Of a DNA stretch of 64,000 bases, positions 44,287 through 52,929 are shown in pieces (the stretch's first letter is position 1; each line of letters opens with the position of its first letter). A program made the position numbers and the translations under genes. The notes beneath the pieces were generated by a model that saw nothing but the letters and a program-made list of their open reading frames with translations, did not search any database and had not been told where the DNA came from. Source of the stretch: Thermoanaerobacterium thermosulfurigenes (GTDB lineage: Bacteria > Bacillota > Thermoanaerobacteria > Thermoanaerobacterales > Thermoanaerobacteraceae); NCBI RefSeq assembly GCF_051201035.1, contig NZ_JBPODR010000009.1, positions 31,474 to 95,473 of the forward strand, read 5' to 3'.

Positions 44287-45630
44287 TTACATTTTAGATA
44301 AAGCGTCAAGAGCTGCTGAGTTAATAGGATATGACACTGGAGATGCTGTCAACAATGGATGTGTTGCCGTTTGGAATGTATTTAACTCTGAAGCTGTAAG
44401 CCCTTTTTGTATAGCAAGACTCAAAATATTTATCATTTCGCCAACGCTTTCACCACCAGATATCTGAGCACCTATTATGACACCAGAATACCTTGAAAAT
44501 ATTAGCTTCATCTTTATACTTTTAGCATTTGGTAACGATCCTGGATGTTTATCCATTGTTGAAAATTCACCAATAACTATATCAAAACCTTCCTTTTTAG
44601 CTTGGACTTCTGTTAAACCTGCAGCAGCAAAAGCAGTATCATATATTTTTGTAGAAAAAGCACTTATCGTTCCTTTATTTTCTTTAACCAATCTTAGATT
44701 AAACACATTTACTCCTGCAATTTTCGCTTCATTTGCAGCTGTTGAAGCCAATAAAATAGGAACATTTTTTCTGGTAAAGAAACATTTTTTCTCTGCACAA
44801 TCTCCAACAGCAAATATATTAGCAGCACTTGTCCTCATATATTCATCAACTACAATAGCTCCTTTTTCATTAAGCTTTATTCCAGTTTCTTTTGCTAATT
44901 TTGTATTTGGTACAACGCCCATTCCTAATATTACAATATCTGCTTTTACTATTTCTCCATTTTCAAGTTCTACACCTTCTACTTTTGTTTCACCTAAAAT
45001 CTTCGTAACTTTAGTATTTGTTTTTATCACTACACCTTTTTGCTTAATTATTGCTTCAACCATATCGCTATACTCAGCGTCAAATGCTTGCCACAAAAGT
45101 TTATCAGCAATTTCAATCAATGTCACATTCTTATCTAATGCTTTTATTTGTTCTGCCATCTCAACGCCAATAAAACCTCCACCAATAACAACAATATCAT
45201 TAGCATTGTTAATGCTCTCTTGAACGATCTTTAAGTAATCTTCATCTTTTTTTATTGGATACACATTTTCTATATCATATCCAGGAATAAAAGTTGGCAT
45301 AAGTGGCAATGAACCAGTGGCCATGATCATCTTGTCATACTTTATTTCACCATTTTCTCTTGTAACTGCTAAATTGTTGTCTTTATCTATTTTTAAAACT
45401 TCATCTATTATTATATCTATACCTGCATTTGTAAGCATTGAATCAGGTATAACATTTTTTGCTGTGTCTTTCAGCGTACCAAATATATATGGTATACCGC
45501 AAGGCACCATCACTTTTTTAGTCATACGAACAACTGTTACTTTCTTGTCTTTATAAGTTTTTTTTGCCGACAATGCTGCAAGAATTCCTCCTGCGCTTCC
45601 TCCTACAACCAAAACATCTGTTTCTATCAA
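44287..45630 (-). CDS. FAD-dependent pyridine nucleotide-disulfide oxidoreductase (NADH oxidase/CoA-disulfide reductase type)
   Basis: A 447-aa flavoenzyme: FAD motif VLVVGGSAGGILAA, redox cysteine in VPCGIPYIFG (about residue 43, the single-cysteine class), NAD motif VVIGGGFIGVEMAE and FAVGDCAEKKCFFT, then a dimerisation domain. Relatives are CoA-disulfide or polysulfide reductases and NADH oxidases. The polysulfide option fits the nearby sulfur-relay genes, but its own promoter variant (TTGACATAAG) groups it with the metal genes. Ribosome site TAGGAGG precedes the start. Confidence 0.9.
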   Translation of the reverse strand: MIETDVLVVGGSAGGILAALSAKKTYKDKKVTVVRMTKKVMVPCGIPYIFGTLKDTAKNVIPDSMLTNAGIDIIIDEVLKIDKDNNLAVTRENGEIKYDKMIMATGSLPLMPTFIPGYDIENVYPIKKDEDYLKIVQESINNANDIVVIGGGFIGVEMAEQIKALDKNVTLIEIADKLLWQAFDAEYSDMVEAIIKQKGVVIKTNTKVTKILGETKVEGVELENGEIVKADIVILGMGVVPNTKLAKETGIKLNEKGAIVVDEYMRTSAANIFAVGDCAEKKCFFTRKNVPILLASTAANEAKIAGVNVFNLRLVKENKGTISAFSTKIYDTAFAAAGLTEVQAKKEGFDIVIGEFSTMDKHPGSLPNAKSIKMKLIFSRYSGVIIGAQISGGESVGEMINILSLAIQKGLTASELNTFQTATHPLLTASPVSYPINSAALDALSKM

Positions 45631-45678
45631 TCTAATTACCTCCTATTTTTTAAATGTTTATTTCATATCATTAACTCA

Positions 45679-45707
45679 ATTATAAAATTATAATAAACTT
45701 ATGTCAA
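45679..45707 (-). promoter_or_regulatory. Promoter of the disulfide reductase gene
   Basis: TTGACATAAG (45698-45707), 17-base spacer and TATAAT (45679-45684): a consensus promoter whose -35 extension differs by one base from the CATATG box. Confidence 0.7.
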
Positions 45708-45794
45708 TAAAATATCAAAATTTGTTAAGAAAATAGTTTAACAATTTGCAATTGTACTTTTATCTATAAAAAAAACAATATTAAAAAAGCATTT

Positions 45795-45814
45795 TTATGT
45801 TATAATAAACATAA
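45795..45814 (+). promoter_or_regulatory. Promoter -10 flanked by inverted repeat
   Basis: TTATGTT and AACATAA flank ATAATA; a TATAAT -10 lies inside. It serves the small zinc-ribbon gene and CDF gene. Arms resemble the half-sites of the CATATG element. Confidence 0.45.
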
Positions 45815-45849
45815 GTAAAATAATTTTTAAAAACGAAAGAAGGTAAACT

Positions 45850-46014
45850 ATGGAGCCTATGAGGAAATTTAAATGTTATGACTGTGGATATCTTTGGGAA
45901 GTACCATATGGTACAGGAAGACAAATAGTATGCCCTAAATGTTTTTCTCGTAATATTAAAAGGATAAATCCTATGTGTCAAAATAATTTTTGGAGATGTA
46001 GGTATGGAAAATAA
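45850..46014 (+). CDS. Small zinc-ribbon protein
   Basis: A 54-aa protein, MEPMRKFKCYDCGYLWEVPYG then QIVCPKCFSRNI and a tail with two more cysteines (MCQNNFWRCRYGK). CYDC and CPKC form a zinc ribbon. AAGAAGG lies upstream of the ATG. It overlaps the CDF-transporter start by 11 bases, so the two are cotranslated. It could be a zinc sensor or a metallochaperone for the transporter; function unknown. Confidence 0.75.
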   Translation: MEPMRKFKCYDCGYLWEVPYGTGRQIVCPKCFSRNIKRINPMCQNNFWRCRYGK

Positions 46015-47227
46015 AAATTTAAGCAACAAAATCATATACTTAGTAACTACATATTCCATAATTCTTAATACAGCATTAGCTATAACAAAATATTTCTTAG
46101 GAAAATATTCTGGTAGTACTGCTCTCACAGCAGATGCTGTACATTCAGGCTTAGACGTATTTTCATCTTTTATAGTGTTATCAGGAATATATTTATCTTC
46201 AAGAAAAGTAAAAAACTACCCATACGGGCTTTATAAAATAGAAAATTTTACATCTGCATTTGTATCAATTTTAATTATACTAACTGCTTTTGAAATAGGT
46301 AAAGGTATTTTTGAAAATTCAAAATCTTTAAATTCCTCATTTGAAAGCAAAATTATAACTATAGCTATACTTTGTTTAATAACATTTGTCATATTTTTAT
46401 ACAGCAGATTTGAAAGAAAAATTGGAATCAAGTATAGTGCGCCTGGAATTATTGCTGATTCTGAACATATAAAATCAGATATGCTTTCAATGTTAGTTTT
46501 GGCAGTAAATATTTTATTGAATATATTCAAAATAAATATTGATAAGTACATAACAATGGCGATTGTTGTTCTTATTGCTTATTCAGGATGGAAATTGCTT
46601 AAAGAATCCATAATGGTATTGCTAGATGTAAGCATAGATTATAATACTATTGAAGAAATAAGAAGTATAATTATGTCATTCCCACAAGTAAGCGAAATAA
46701 CAAAAATTAAAGGTAGAAAAGCTGGAAGATACATATTTATAGAAATTGATGTGAAATTCGATATAGTAACTTTAGAGGAAGCTCATAAATTATCAAATAT
46801 GATAGAAGAAGAAATATATGATAATTTGCCTAATATTGATAGCATAACATTGCACTATGAACCTTACGAAAAGCAGCAAATTAAAATAGCTATTCCTCTG
46901 CAAAAGCCTGAGATTAAAGAAATTTCTAAAAAATTTGGTGAATCTCCATATTTCGCTTTTATAACATACGATTTAAAAGACAAAAAAATATTAAATCAAG
47001 AAATATGTAGCAATGAAAAAATAAATCTTTCGGAAAAAAGAGGAATTAATGTAGCATTATGGATATTAGAAAACAAAAAAGCAGATATAATTGTAGCATC
47101 ACCAGATATATTTAATTCAGCACCATACTTTGTATTTAAAGCTAATAACAAAAAAATATATACAAGCGATGCTACAAATATAATAAATATTAAAGATTTT
47201 ATAGACTGTGCCGTAGAAAGTATGTGA
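46004..47227 (+). CDS. Cation diffusion facilitator fused to a C-terminal NifX-type domain
   Basis: Residues 1 to about 210 form a CDF transporter with six membrane segments (TADAVHSGLDVFSSFIVLSG with metal-site residues, ADSEHIKSDMLSMLVL), followed by the CDF cytoplasmic domain (about 210-290). From about residue 295 a NifX-type domain is appended: KIAIPLQKPEIKEISKKFGESPYFAF, INVALWILENKKADIIVASP. CDF proteins export Zn2+, Fe2+ or Mn2+. The appended domain suggests sensing or binding of Fe-S clusters or iron. The start ATG is embedded in the zinc-ribbon gene. Confidence 0.88.
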   Translation: MENKNLSNKIIYLVTTYSIILNTALAITKYFLGKYSGSTALTADAVHSGLDVFSSFIVLSGIYLSSRKVKNYPYGLYKIENFTSAFVSILIILTAFEIGKGIFENSKSLNSSFESKIITIAILCLITFVIFLYSRFERKIGIKYSAPGIIADSEHIKSDMLSMLVLAVNILLNIFKINIDKYITMAIVVLIAYSGWKLLKESIMVLLDVSIDYNTIEEIRSIIMSFPQVSEITKIKGRKAGRYIFIEIDVKFDIVTLEEAHKLSNMIEEEIYDNLPNIDSITLHYEPYEKQQIKIAIPLQKPEIKEISKKFGESPYFAFITYDLKDKKILNQEICSNEKINLSEKRGINVALWILENKKADIIVASPDIFNSAPYFVFKANNKKIYTSDATNIINIKDFIDCAVESM

Positions 47228-47232
47228 ACCAT

Positions 47233-47265
47233 CTCCATCCTATAGAGGATGGAGCTTTCTATTTC
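47233..47265 (+). terminator. Intrinsic terminator of the CDF operon
   Basis: CTCCATCCT and AGGATGGAG pair perfectly around ATAG, six bases after the CDF stop, followed by CTTTCTATTT. Confidence 0.75.
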
Positions 47266-47483
47266 ATTGACAGTTGTCTGCTGTTATTCACAACAGGTCT
47301 TACACAATCTGCAACCATAGGAGTGGAACAAATGAAAGCAAGTTTGAAGACATCAACTTCTTGCCACGATGCTATTATGTAGTAAAGTAGTATTGCCTTA
47401 CTACGTTGAACACCATGAAAAAGGTGGTAAAAGCAAAATCAACAGAGGATACCATCTCATAAAAGCATCAAAAACCAATTTTA
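47266..47483. other. Non-coding stretch with several hairpins, possible mobile-element remnant
   Basis: No open frame with a ribosome site. It contains GTAGTAA/TTACTAC (47379-47404) and ACACC/GGTGG (47410-47427) hairpins and the string YYVEHHEKGGKSK in one short closed frame. The density of inverted repeats suggests a decayed insertion sequence end or a structured RNA; I cannot identify it. Confidence 0.35.
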
Positions 47484-47861
47484 TTATTTTCCCAATAATT
47501 TCTTATATTCCTCGGCTGTCATCAAATTCTCAAGTTGCAATTTGTTTTTAAGTTCCACTAGTACAAGCCAGCTATCATAAGGATCACTGCTTATTAAAGA
47601 GGGATCATCAATAATTTTATTGTTTATTTCAACCACTTTTCCGTCTACTGGTATATAAACTTCAGAAGCTGTTTTTGCTGATTCTAAAACTCCAAGTACA
47701 TCACCAACAGTGAATTCCGTACCCACTTCTGGTAATTCAATGTATTCTATATCACCTATAGAATCCTGTGCATAATCAGTTATTCCTATATATACATTAT
47801 TCCCTTCCAATTTAAGCCATACATGATTCTTAGAATAGTATAGTCCTTCCAAAACTATCAC
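47484..47861 (-). CDS. GcvH-like lipoyl carrier in a sulfur-relay operon
   Basis: A 125-aa paralogue of the gcvH product in this window with the lipoyl lysine kept at Lys63 (LESAKTASEVYIP). Start is a GTG with AAAGGAGG eight bases upstream. It follows genes for TusA-, TsuA- and DsrE/F/H-like proteins instead of glycine cleavage genes. In the sulfur-oxidising sHdr pathway, GcvH-like lipoate-binding proteins (LbpA) carry sulfur intermediates; this one may hold persulfide-level sulfur in a similar way. The role is inference; no sHdr genes are visible here. Confidence 0.88.
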   Translation of the reverse strand: MIVLEGLYYSKNHVWLKLEGNNVYIGITDYAQDSIGDIEYIELPEVGTEFTVGDVLGVLESAKTASEVYIPVDGKVVEINNKIIDDPSLISSDPYDSWLVLVELKNKLQLENLMTAEEYKKLLGK

Positions 47862-48024
47862 TTAAAAAACCTCCTTTTTTAGAAAATATTTTCTTCACTC
47901 AAAAAGCTATCAAACTTTGCTTTTGACAACTATTGTATTAAAAAATTACACTTTTCTTGCAATGAATTTAATAGATAAGCTTATCCTTTTAAGCATATCT
48001 ACAAAATAATAGCCAATCATATTT

Positions 48025-48303
48025 CTAAGAAATTATTTTTTCATTCATTTCTATAAAATCAGCCCATCTTTCGTAATCTATCAAAGGAATTTGGCTTTCA
48101 CTCTCTTCAAATCCTCTTGCAATAAAATCTTCCTTAAGCGCGAAAAGTTCAATCCCTTCTTTTATAAAGTTTTTTAGATTTTTTTCAATTGCAAAAATGA
48201 CACCATCCTGTATAAAAATAACTTTATCCTGAGGCAATGCAAGCTTCAACAAAAATTCTGAAATTTTAGCATCTGGACTTTTCTTGACAATTATTAATGC
48301 CAT
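48025..48303 (-). CDS. DsrH/TusB-like sulfur-relay protein
   Basis: A 92-aa protein (MALIIVKKSPDAKI, DKVIFIQDGVIFAI, EGIELFALKEDFIARG) with the size and fold pattern of DsrH/TusB. It has no cysteine, so it would be structural or regulatory within the DsrEFH-like complex. It lies 12 bases after the DsrF-like gene. Confidence 0.75.
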   Translation of the reverse strand: MALIIVKKSPDAKISEFLLKLALPQDKVIFIQDGVIFAIEKNLKNFIKEGIELFALKEDFIARGFEESESQIPLIDYERWADFIEMNEKIIS

Positions 48304-48315
48304 ATTTTTCCCCTC

Positions 48316-48675
48316 CTAAAAGAATACTACCTTATCGAAAGAATGTACGAACTCTGGAAGTTCTTCTTTTATCATGGTCTTTAAATTCCAATGAGGTTCA
48401 ATTTCATTTTCTTCTATGCTATATTTTTCAAGTTCTTCTTTTACTGCATATACTTGGGTATTGTATTTCTCCAAATATTTAAATGTAATAGAGAGTGGCA
48501 AACATTCAATTATTTCTGGTTTACATTGTTTACGAACTGCCAAAACTGCCTCATTTAAAAAAAGTATAACAGGTTCAAGATCTTCTCCATACATTCCAAA
48601 AGCACTTCTCAATGCTTCATTAATCCATATACTTCCTGCAGGTGCATTGTATACTGCAAACAACACTTTTTTCAT
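48316..48675 (-). CDS. DsrF/TusC-like sulfur-relay protein
   Basis: A 119-aa DsrE-superfamily protein (MKKVLFAVYNAPAGSIWINEALRSAFGM, GEDLEPVILFLNEAVLAV) with two cysteines at about residues 52 and 60. DsrE, F and H homologues form a hexameric complex that passes sulfane sulfur. It lies 11 bases downstream of the DsrE-like gene. Confidence 0.78.
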   Translation of the reverse strand: MKKVLFAVYNAPAGSIWINEALRSAFGMYGEDLEPVILFLNEAVLAVRKQCKPEIIECLPLSITFKYLEKYNTQVYAVKEELEKYSIEENEIEPHWNLKTMIKEELPEFVHSFDKVVFF

Positions 48676-48686
48676 TCTATACCCCC

Positions 48687-49040
48687 CTATGGCAATAAAT
48701 TAATATATCTATCTGATTTGTAAATAAGTGCGGCCATCTCTGGTACACCTGAAAAATCCGCGCCTTCAATTTTCATATCTTCTGTAACTCCTCTATACTG
48801 TGCACAAAGGCCGCAAATGTGAATCTCTACTTCCTTATCTGAAAGTTCTTGAAGTTTTGATGGAATCTTCCTATCAATTTTCATAGGTTTTATTAGTTTA
48901 TTTGTAGCAATAACAGAATCAGCAAACAAAAATATTGAAATTTTATGCCCCCTATTCATTAGTACTTGTGCTAAATGAATCGCTGTATCAATATCCTCAT
49001 TTGTATAAGGTGATACATTTACTTGTATTGTTATATGCAT
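48687..49040 (-). CDS. DsrE/TusD-like sulfur carrier
   Basis: A 117-aa DsrE-family protein with HICGLCAQYRGVTEDM; one of these two cysteines corresponds to the sulfur-carrying cysteine of DsrE/TusD. It is the most likely active carrier of the three relay subunits and would take sulfur from the TusA-like protein. A stable hairpin (49069-49087) separates it from the transporter gene. Confidence 0.82.
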   Translation of the reverse strand: MHITIQVNVSPYTNEDIDTAIHLAQVLMNRGHKISIFLFADSVIATNKLIKPMKIDRKIPSKLQELSDKEVEIHICGLCAQYRGVTEDMKIEGADFSGVPEMAALIYKSDRYINLLP

Positions 49041-49068
49041 ACTTGTTCACTCCTTTTAAGATTTCGTA

Positions 49069-49087
49069 GGAAGGGCAAAGCCCTTCC
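49069..49087 (-). terminator. Intercistronic hairpin between transporter and DsrE-like genes
   Basis: GGAAGGGC and GCCCTTCC pair around AAA. There is no U-run, so it is more likely an mRNA-stability or attenuation element than a full terminator. Confidence 0.55.
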
Positions 49088-49092
49088 CCCAT

Positions 49093-50109
49093 TTATCTTC
49101 TTTCAAAAAGAAACCATGCCATAAGCCAGTTGCCCAATACAACAAATATAGTGAACACTATTGAACTTATAGCCAGATGTGGAAGTCCAGAAAGAATATG
49201 CCCTATATTACATCCTCCTGCACTTCCGGCACCAAGCCCCATCAAAATACCTCCTAATGCCACCTGCACAAATGTTTTAGGATCTTTTGGAATCCTTAAT
49301 TTAAATTCTTTAGAATAAAGTGCTGCTAAATATGCTCCGATTATAATTCCGACTATTTCCATACCGATCCAATTATACGGAATAGGCTGAGTTGGATCCA
49401 AATTAGCAGTAGTTGTTCTAAAAAGGTTTACCCAACCTCCTGTTATACCTAGAGGATAGCTTTTTTGTGATAGATATGCTATAATTCCAACAAGTCCCAA
49501 TGCTATACCCGCTGTAATCCAATTAAAACCAGAAACATCTCTTTTTGTAGTTTTCCAAAATATTAGTATAATAAAAAGTAAAATTGTGAAAATTATTGCT
49601 ACAATCCAAGGATTTATATTTAAAAGATTCGCCAAAGTTAAATTAACAATTCCGTCTTTCGCTGCATAAAATCCGCCTGGATTATTTGTAGTAGTTATGG
49701 CTTTACCCATCCAATTATTAACAAATGTTAAAGGTCCACCTCTTACTGCTGAAGCCGTAACTCCAAAAAACACCGCAGCAACAAAAGCAGTTATATATCC
49801 TTCGCCTATCCTGTAAGTAATACCACTAGCACATCCTCCTGCCAATACCATTCCCGCTCCAAACAAAAATCCTCCAACTATCTGAGCAAGTGGCACAAAT
49901 GCTATTGGGCTTAATTTAATCCAGCCCATTTGTGCTGCAAATTGAAATCCTATTGTTTCTACCAATATTGCAAGCAAAGCTATTTTCATTAGATAATTGT
50001 CTTTTGTCATTTTGACATCCCTAATAGCAGAGTTAAAACAAATCCTACCTCTTTGCAAAACTATACCAAAAAGTATGCCTACAAAAAATCCTTGGAGCCT
50101 TGAATCCAT
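49093..50109 (-). CDS. YeeE/YedE-family (TsuA-type) thiosulfate or sulfur transporter
   Basis: A 338-aa membrane protein with about nine to ten segments and the cysteine motifs GGCASGITYRIGEG and AGGCNIGHILSGL in re-entrant loops. In Spirochaeta thermophila TsuA these cysteines pass thiosulfate across the membrane and TsuB, a TusA homologue, is required. The TusA-like gene 24 bases upstream makes the same pair here. It probably imports thiosulfate or a similar sulfur donor for the relay proteins encoded downstream. Confidence 0.9.
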   Translation of the reverse strand: MDSRLQGFFVGILFGIVLQRGRICFNSAIRDVKMTKDNYLMKIALLAILVETIGFQFAAQMGWIKLSPIAFVPLAQIVGGFLFGAGMVLAGGCASGITYRIGEGYITAFVAAVFFGVTASAVRGGPLTFVNNWMGKAITTTNNPGGFYAAKDGIVNLTLANLLNINPWIVAIIFTILLFIILIFWKTTKRDVSGFNWITAGIALGLVGIIAYLSQKSYPLGITGGWVNLFRTTTANLDPTQPIPYNWIGMEIVGIIIGAYLAALYSKEFKLRIPKDPKTFVQVALGGILMGLGAGSAGGCNIGHILSGLPHLAISSIVFTIFVVLGNWLMAWFLFERR

Positions 50110-50133
50110 AAGATCTCCCCCATTTTTTTATTT

Positions 50134-50376
50134 TTATAGCTTCTTAATTAAAATTCGCCATTCACTGGATCCAATTTCATCAATAGAGATAACCTCACCT
50201 CCTACTTCTTTAACCCCAGCCGGAATTCTCTCTTTTGAAAGTGCATAATCAATAAGTACTTCAAGAATTTCTCCTGATCTCATTTCCTTAAGTTTTCTTC
50301 TCGTGTCTACATCTGGAATTGGACATACTTCACCTCTCTCATCTAAAGTATATGTGGGTTTAACATCATTTCCCAT
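50134..50376 (-). CDS. tusA: TusA-family sulfurtransferase (TsuB-like)
   Basis: An 80-aa protein with the TusA signature CPIPDVDTRRKL, Cys18 being the persulfide-carrying residue. It is the first gene of the operon and belongs with the TsuA-like transporter. The region upstream (50377-50567) is AT-rich and shared with the divergent LysR gene. Confidence 0.9.
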   Translation of the reverse strand: MGNDVKPTYTLDERGEVCPIPDVDTRRKLKEMRSGEILEVLIDYALSKERIPAGVKEVGGEVISIDEIGSSEWRILIKKL

Positions 50377-50567
50377 TTTAATACCTCCTCATCATGTTAT
50401 TATTTTAACATTTCAATTTTATTATACACTATATTTTTATTCTTTATGTTATTTAAAATTCTTATATAATATTAATTTTATTTATAACAAACTTTATAGT
50501 ATAATAAAACTTAGCAAAATAAAACGTTGTACTGTGATAACTTTTTGTTAAAAAAGGTGGGATTACT

Positions 50568-51461
50568 GTGAATATTGAAAATTTGAGAGCATTTTATAAA
50601 ACCGTATATCATAAGAACATTTCATTAGCAGCAAAAGAATTATATCTCTCCCAGCCGGCTATAAGTCAACAAATAAAAGCATTAGAGAAAGACTTAAAGG
50701 TTATTCTTTTAATGCGTAGCAACAAAGGAGTCATAACTACCCCACCTGGAGAATTAGTATATCAATATGCAGAAAGAATATTAAATTTATACGATAATAT
50801 GATTAAAGATTTGGAATGCTTCGAAAATGACTGTACAAATAGACTCACAATTTCTTCCTGCCTGAATGTTGGTCAATATGCTTTACCTTGCTTAATTCAC
50901 GAATTTAATCGAAGACATGAAAATGTTATAGTTAATGTAGATTACAATTTAACAGCAGAAGTAATCTATAACATTAAAGAAAAAGGTATAGATATTGGCT
51001 TTATAGAAGGTTGTTACACAGATGATGATATTTCATGCATTCCACTGGGAGAATTTAAAATGTACTTTGTTGCCAATGGTAATTGGAAAGAAAAAAGTTT
51101 GTCAAAAAACAAGTTATTTCGTTATAATTTTTTTATGCTGGACAAGAAGTGTACTCTAAGAAAAATAATTGAAAAAACACTTATAGACAATGGAATAGAA
51201 ATTAAAAAACTAAAATTTGAATTGGAAACTCCGTCTATTGAATCGTTAAAATCAGCTGTAGCAGCAGGATACGGTCTATCTATTTTGCCATACATAGCAA
51301 TAAAAAAAGAATTATATACTAAGATCTTATCTATAGTCCAGGTTGAAGACATAGAATTTAAATATATTTATTCAATCATATACAATAAAAAGATTTACAA
51401 AAAATCCAAATCTGATTTCATCGACTTTATAAAAACCAGCGGTAAAAACTTTTTCTGCTAA
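50568..51461 (+). CDS. LysR-family transcriptional regulator
   Basis: A 297-aa regulator with N-terminal helix-turn-helix (NISLAAKELYLSQPAISQQIKALEKDL) and a substrate-binding domain (RLTISSCLNVGQYALP, SLKSAVAAGYGLSILP). Start is a GTG with AAAGGTGG upstream. It is divergent from the sulfur-relay operon, the usual arrangement for a LysR regulator and its target; it probably responds to a sulfur compound. Confidence 0.92.
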   Translation: MNIENLRAFYKTVYHKNISLAAKELYLSQPAISQQIKALEKDLKVILLMRSNKGVITTPPGELVYQYAERILNLYDNMIKDLECFENDCTNRLTISSCLNVGQYALPCLIHEFNRRHENVIVNVDYNLTAEVIYNIKEKGIDIGFIEGCYTDDDISCIPLGEFKMYFVANGNWKEKSLSKNKLFRYNFFMLDKKCTLRKIIEKTLIDNGIEIKKLKFELETPSIESLKSAVAAGYGLSILPYIAIKKELYTKILSIVQVEDIEFKYIYSIIYNKKIYKKSKSDFIDFIKTSGKNFFC

Positions 51462-51527
51462 AAATGATTATATTTATAAAATGATTCAATTACAATAAAT
51501 TCATTTTTAAAATTGCTAATAATAAAC

Positions 51528-51569
51528 TTACCTAATATTTGCTTGCTGGTGCAAGTAAATATTAGGTAA
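51528..51569. repeat. Long perfect hairpin downstream of the LysR gene
   Basis: TTACCTAATATTT (51528-51540) and AAATATTAGGTAA (51557-51569) pair over 13 bp, then after one mismatch CTTGC pairs with GCAAG around TGGT. No U-run follows, so it is unusual for a terminator although it lies between two convergent genes. Confidence 0.65.
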
Positions 51570-51612
51570 AACAAGCTGAGAACAATAAGAAGCCATATTT
51601 AAAACTAATTAT

Positions 51613-52812
51613 CTAAAACACATAATACAATATAATGTATAATCCGGTACCACATAAAATAACCCATTTAGCATCCAATTTTGTAAAACGTAGAGCAAGA
51701 AAAGACAATATAAACAATGCAACAGTATAAAAATCTATAAGAGAATGTCTGCCGGAATTTATTACTACTAATGTCATAAGACCTACAAATGATGATAATA
51801 AGCCTTCTAATGCTGAATTAACATATTTATTTGTTTTAATTTTCGTATATATACCAAAAGTTACTACTACTAATAGAAAAGATGGAGCAAAAATAGCTAA
51901 AGTAGCAACTAACGCACCTAATAAACCCATCACTTTATATCCAATGAAAGTTGCTGTAATAACTATTGGGCCAGGAGTCATTTGTCCTAAAGCAACACCA
52001 ACCATAAATTGATCAATACTTAACCAATGATGTATATTAACAACTTCTTGTTGAATCAAAGGTAGCATTGTAAAGCCATTTCCAAATACTAAAGCACCAA
52101 TCTTAAAAAAAACTTCAAACATACTTGATAATTCTTTAGAAAAAACAGTTGACAGAAAAAATAATAAAATTAATCCAGAAATAATTATAAAATCAACCCA
52201 ATTTACTTCAGTTCTTGACTTCACAAAATTATTCGCTTTTTCAAGATCACTATTATTTCTTAACAATATTATTCCTAATAATGCAGAAATAAATAAAATT
52301 AAAAATATATTATTATAAAATATAGAAATTATAAAGGATATTAAAGCTATAGTAATTGTTCGAATATTGTTTGTAGCAGTTTTAGCTAAATCAAATACAG
52401 CATTTAATATTAGCGCAACAACTATAGCACCAAGGCCTTTAAATATAATACTTACAAATGTTAAGGTTTGATATTTAAAATAGACCCAAGATAATATTAC
52501 CATAATAAAAAACGGAGGCAATATAAATCCGATAAAACTTGCTATTGCACCTAGTAATCCTTTTAATTTATATCCAATATATATAGTGAGTGAAACAAAT
52601 GTAGCTCCTGGTATCAATTGTGCTAATGCAAGACCTTCAAGAAATTCTCTTTCACTAAGCCAATTAGATTTTTTTACAATGTTCTTTTTCGCTTCCACCA
52701 TCATAGCTGGTCCAAAAGCTATAAAACCCATTTTAAAAAAAGATATGAATATTTGCCATAATGTTATGCTTTTACTATTTTGTATGAGATTTTCATTATT
52801 CATATTTATCAT
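51613..52812 (-). CDS. chrA: Chromate transporter ChrA family
   Basis: A 399-aa two-domain ChrA protein: the N-terminal half (FISFFKMGFIAFGPAMMVE, EGLALAQLIPGATFVSLTIYIG) is repeated in the C-terminal half (EVFFKIGALVFGNGFTML, VGVALGQMTPGPIVITATFIGY), giving about 11 membrane segments. Characterised members export chromate; close homologues without that role exist. Function beyond anion transport is not certain. Genes on both sides are unrelated. Confidence 0.9.
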   Translation of the reverse strand: MINMNNENLIQNSKSITLWQIFISFFKMGFIAFGPAMMVEAKKNIVKKSNWLSEREFLEGLALAQLIPGATFVSLTIYIGYKLKGLLGAIASFIGFILPPFFIMVILSWVYFKYQTLTFVSIIFKGLGAIVVALILNAVFDLAKTATNNIRTITIALISFIISIFYNNIFLILFISALLGIILLRNNSDLEKANNFVKSRTEVNWVDFIIISGLILLFFLSTVFSKELSSMFEVFFKIGALVFGNGFTMLPLIQQEVVNIHHWLSIDQFMVGVALGQMTPGPIVITATFIGYKVMGLLGALVATLAIFAPSFLLVVVTFGIYTKIKTNKYVNSALEGLLSSFVGLMTLVVINSGRHSLIDFYTVALFILSFLALRFTKLDAKWVILCGTGLYIILYYVF

Positions 52813-52929
52813 TCCCTTTCTTTTATTCTCGCTTTTGGTATGGTATTATCCATCTTTATTGGCTAATAAATAGTTATATACCCAAACTTCGCACTTGTAA
52901 AAGTAGCTCTGTACCTTGATAATTCAATA

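Noticed and set aside
45722..45744. TTGTTAA...TTAACAA resembling a Rex operator upstream of the disulfide reductase
   Set aside because: The half-sites are nine bases apart instead of four, so they would lie on different faces of the helix.
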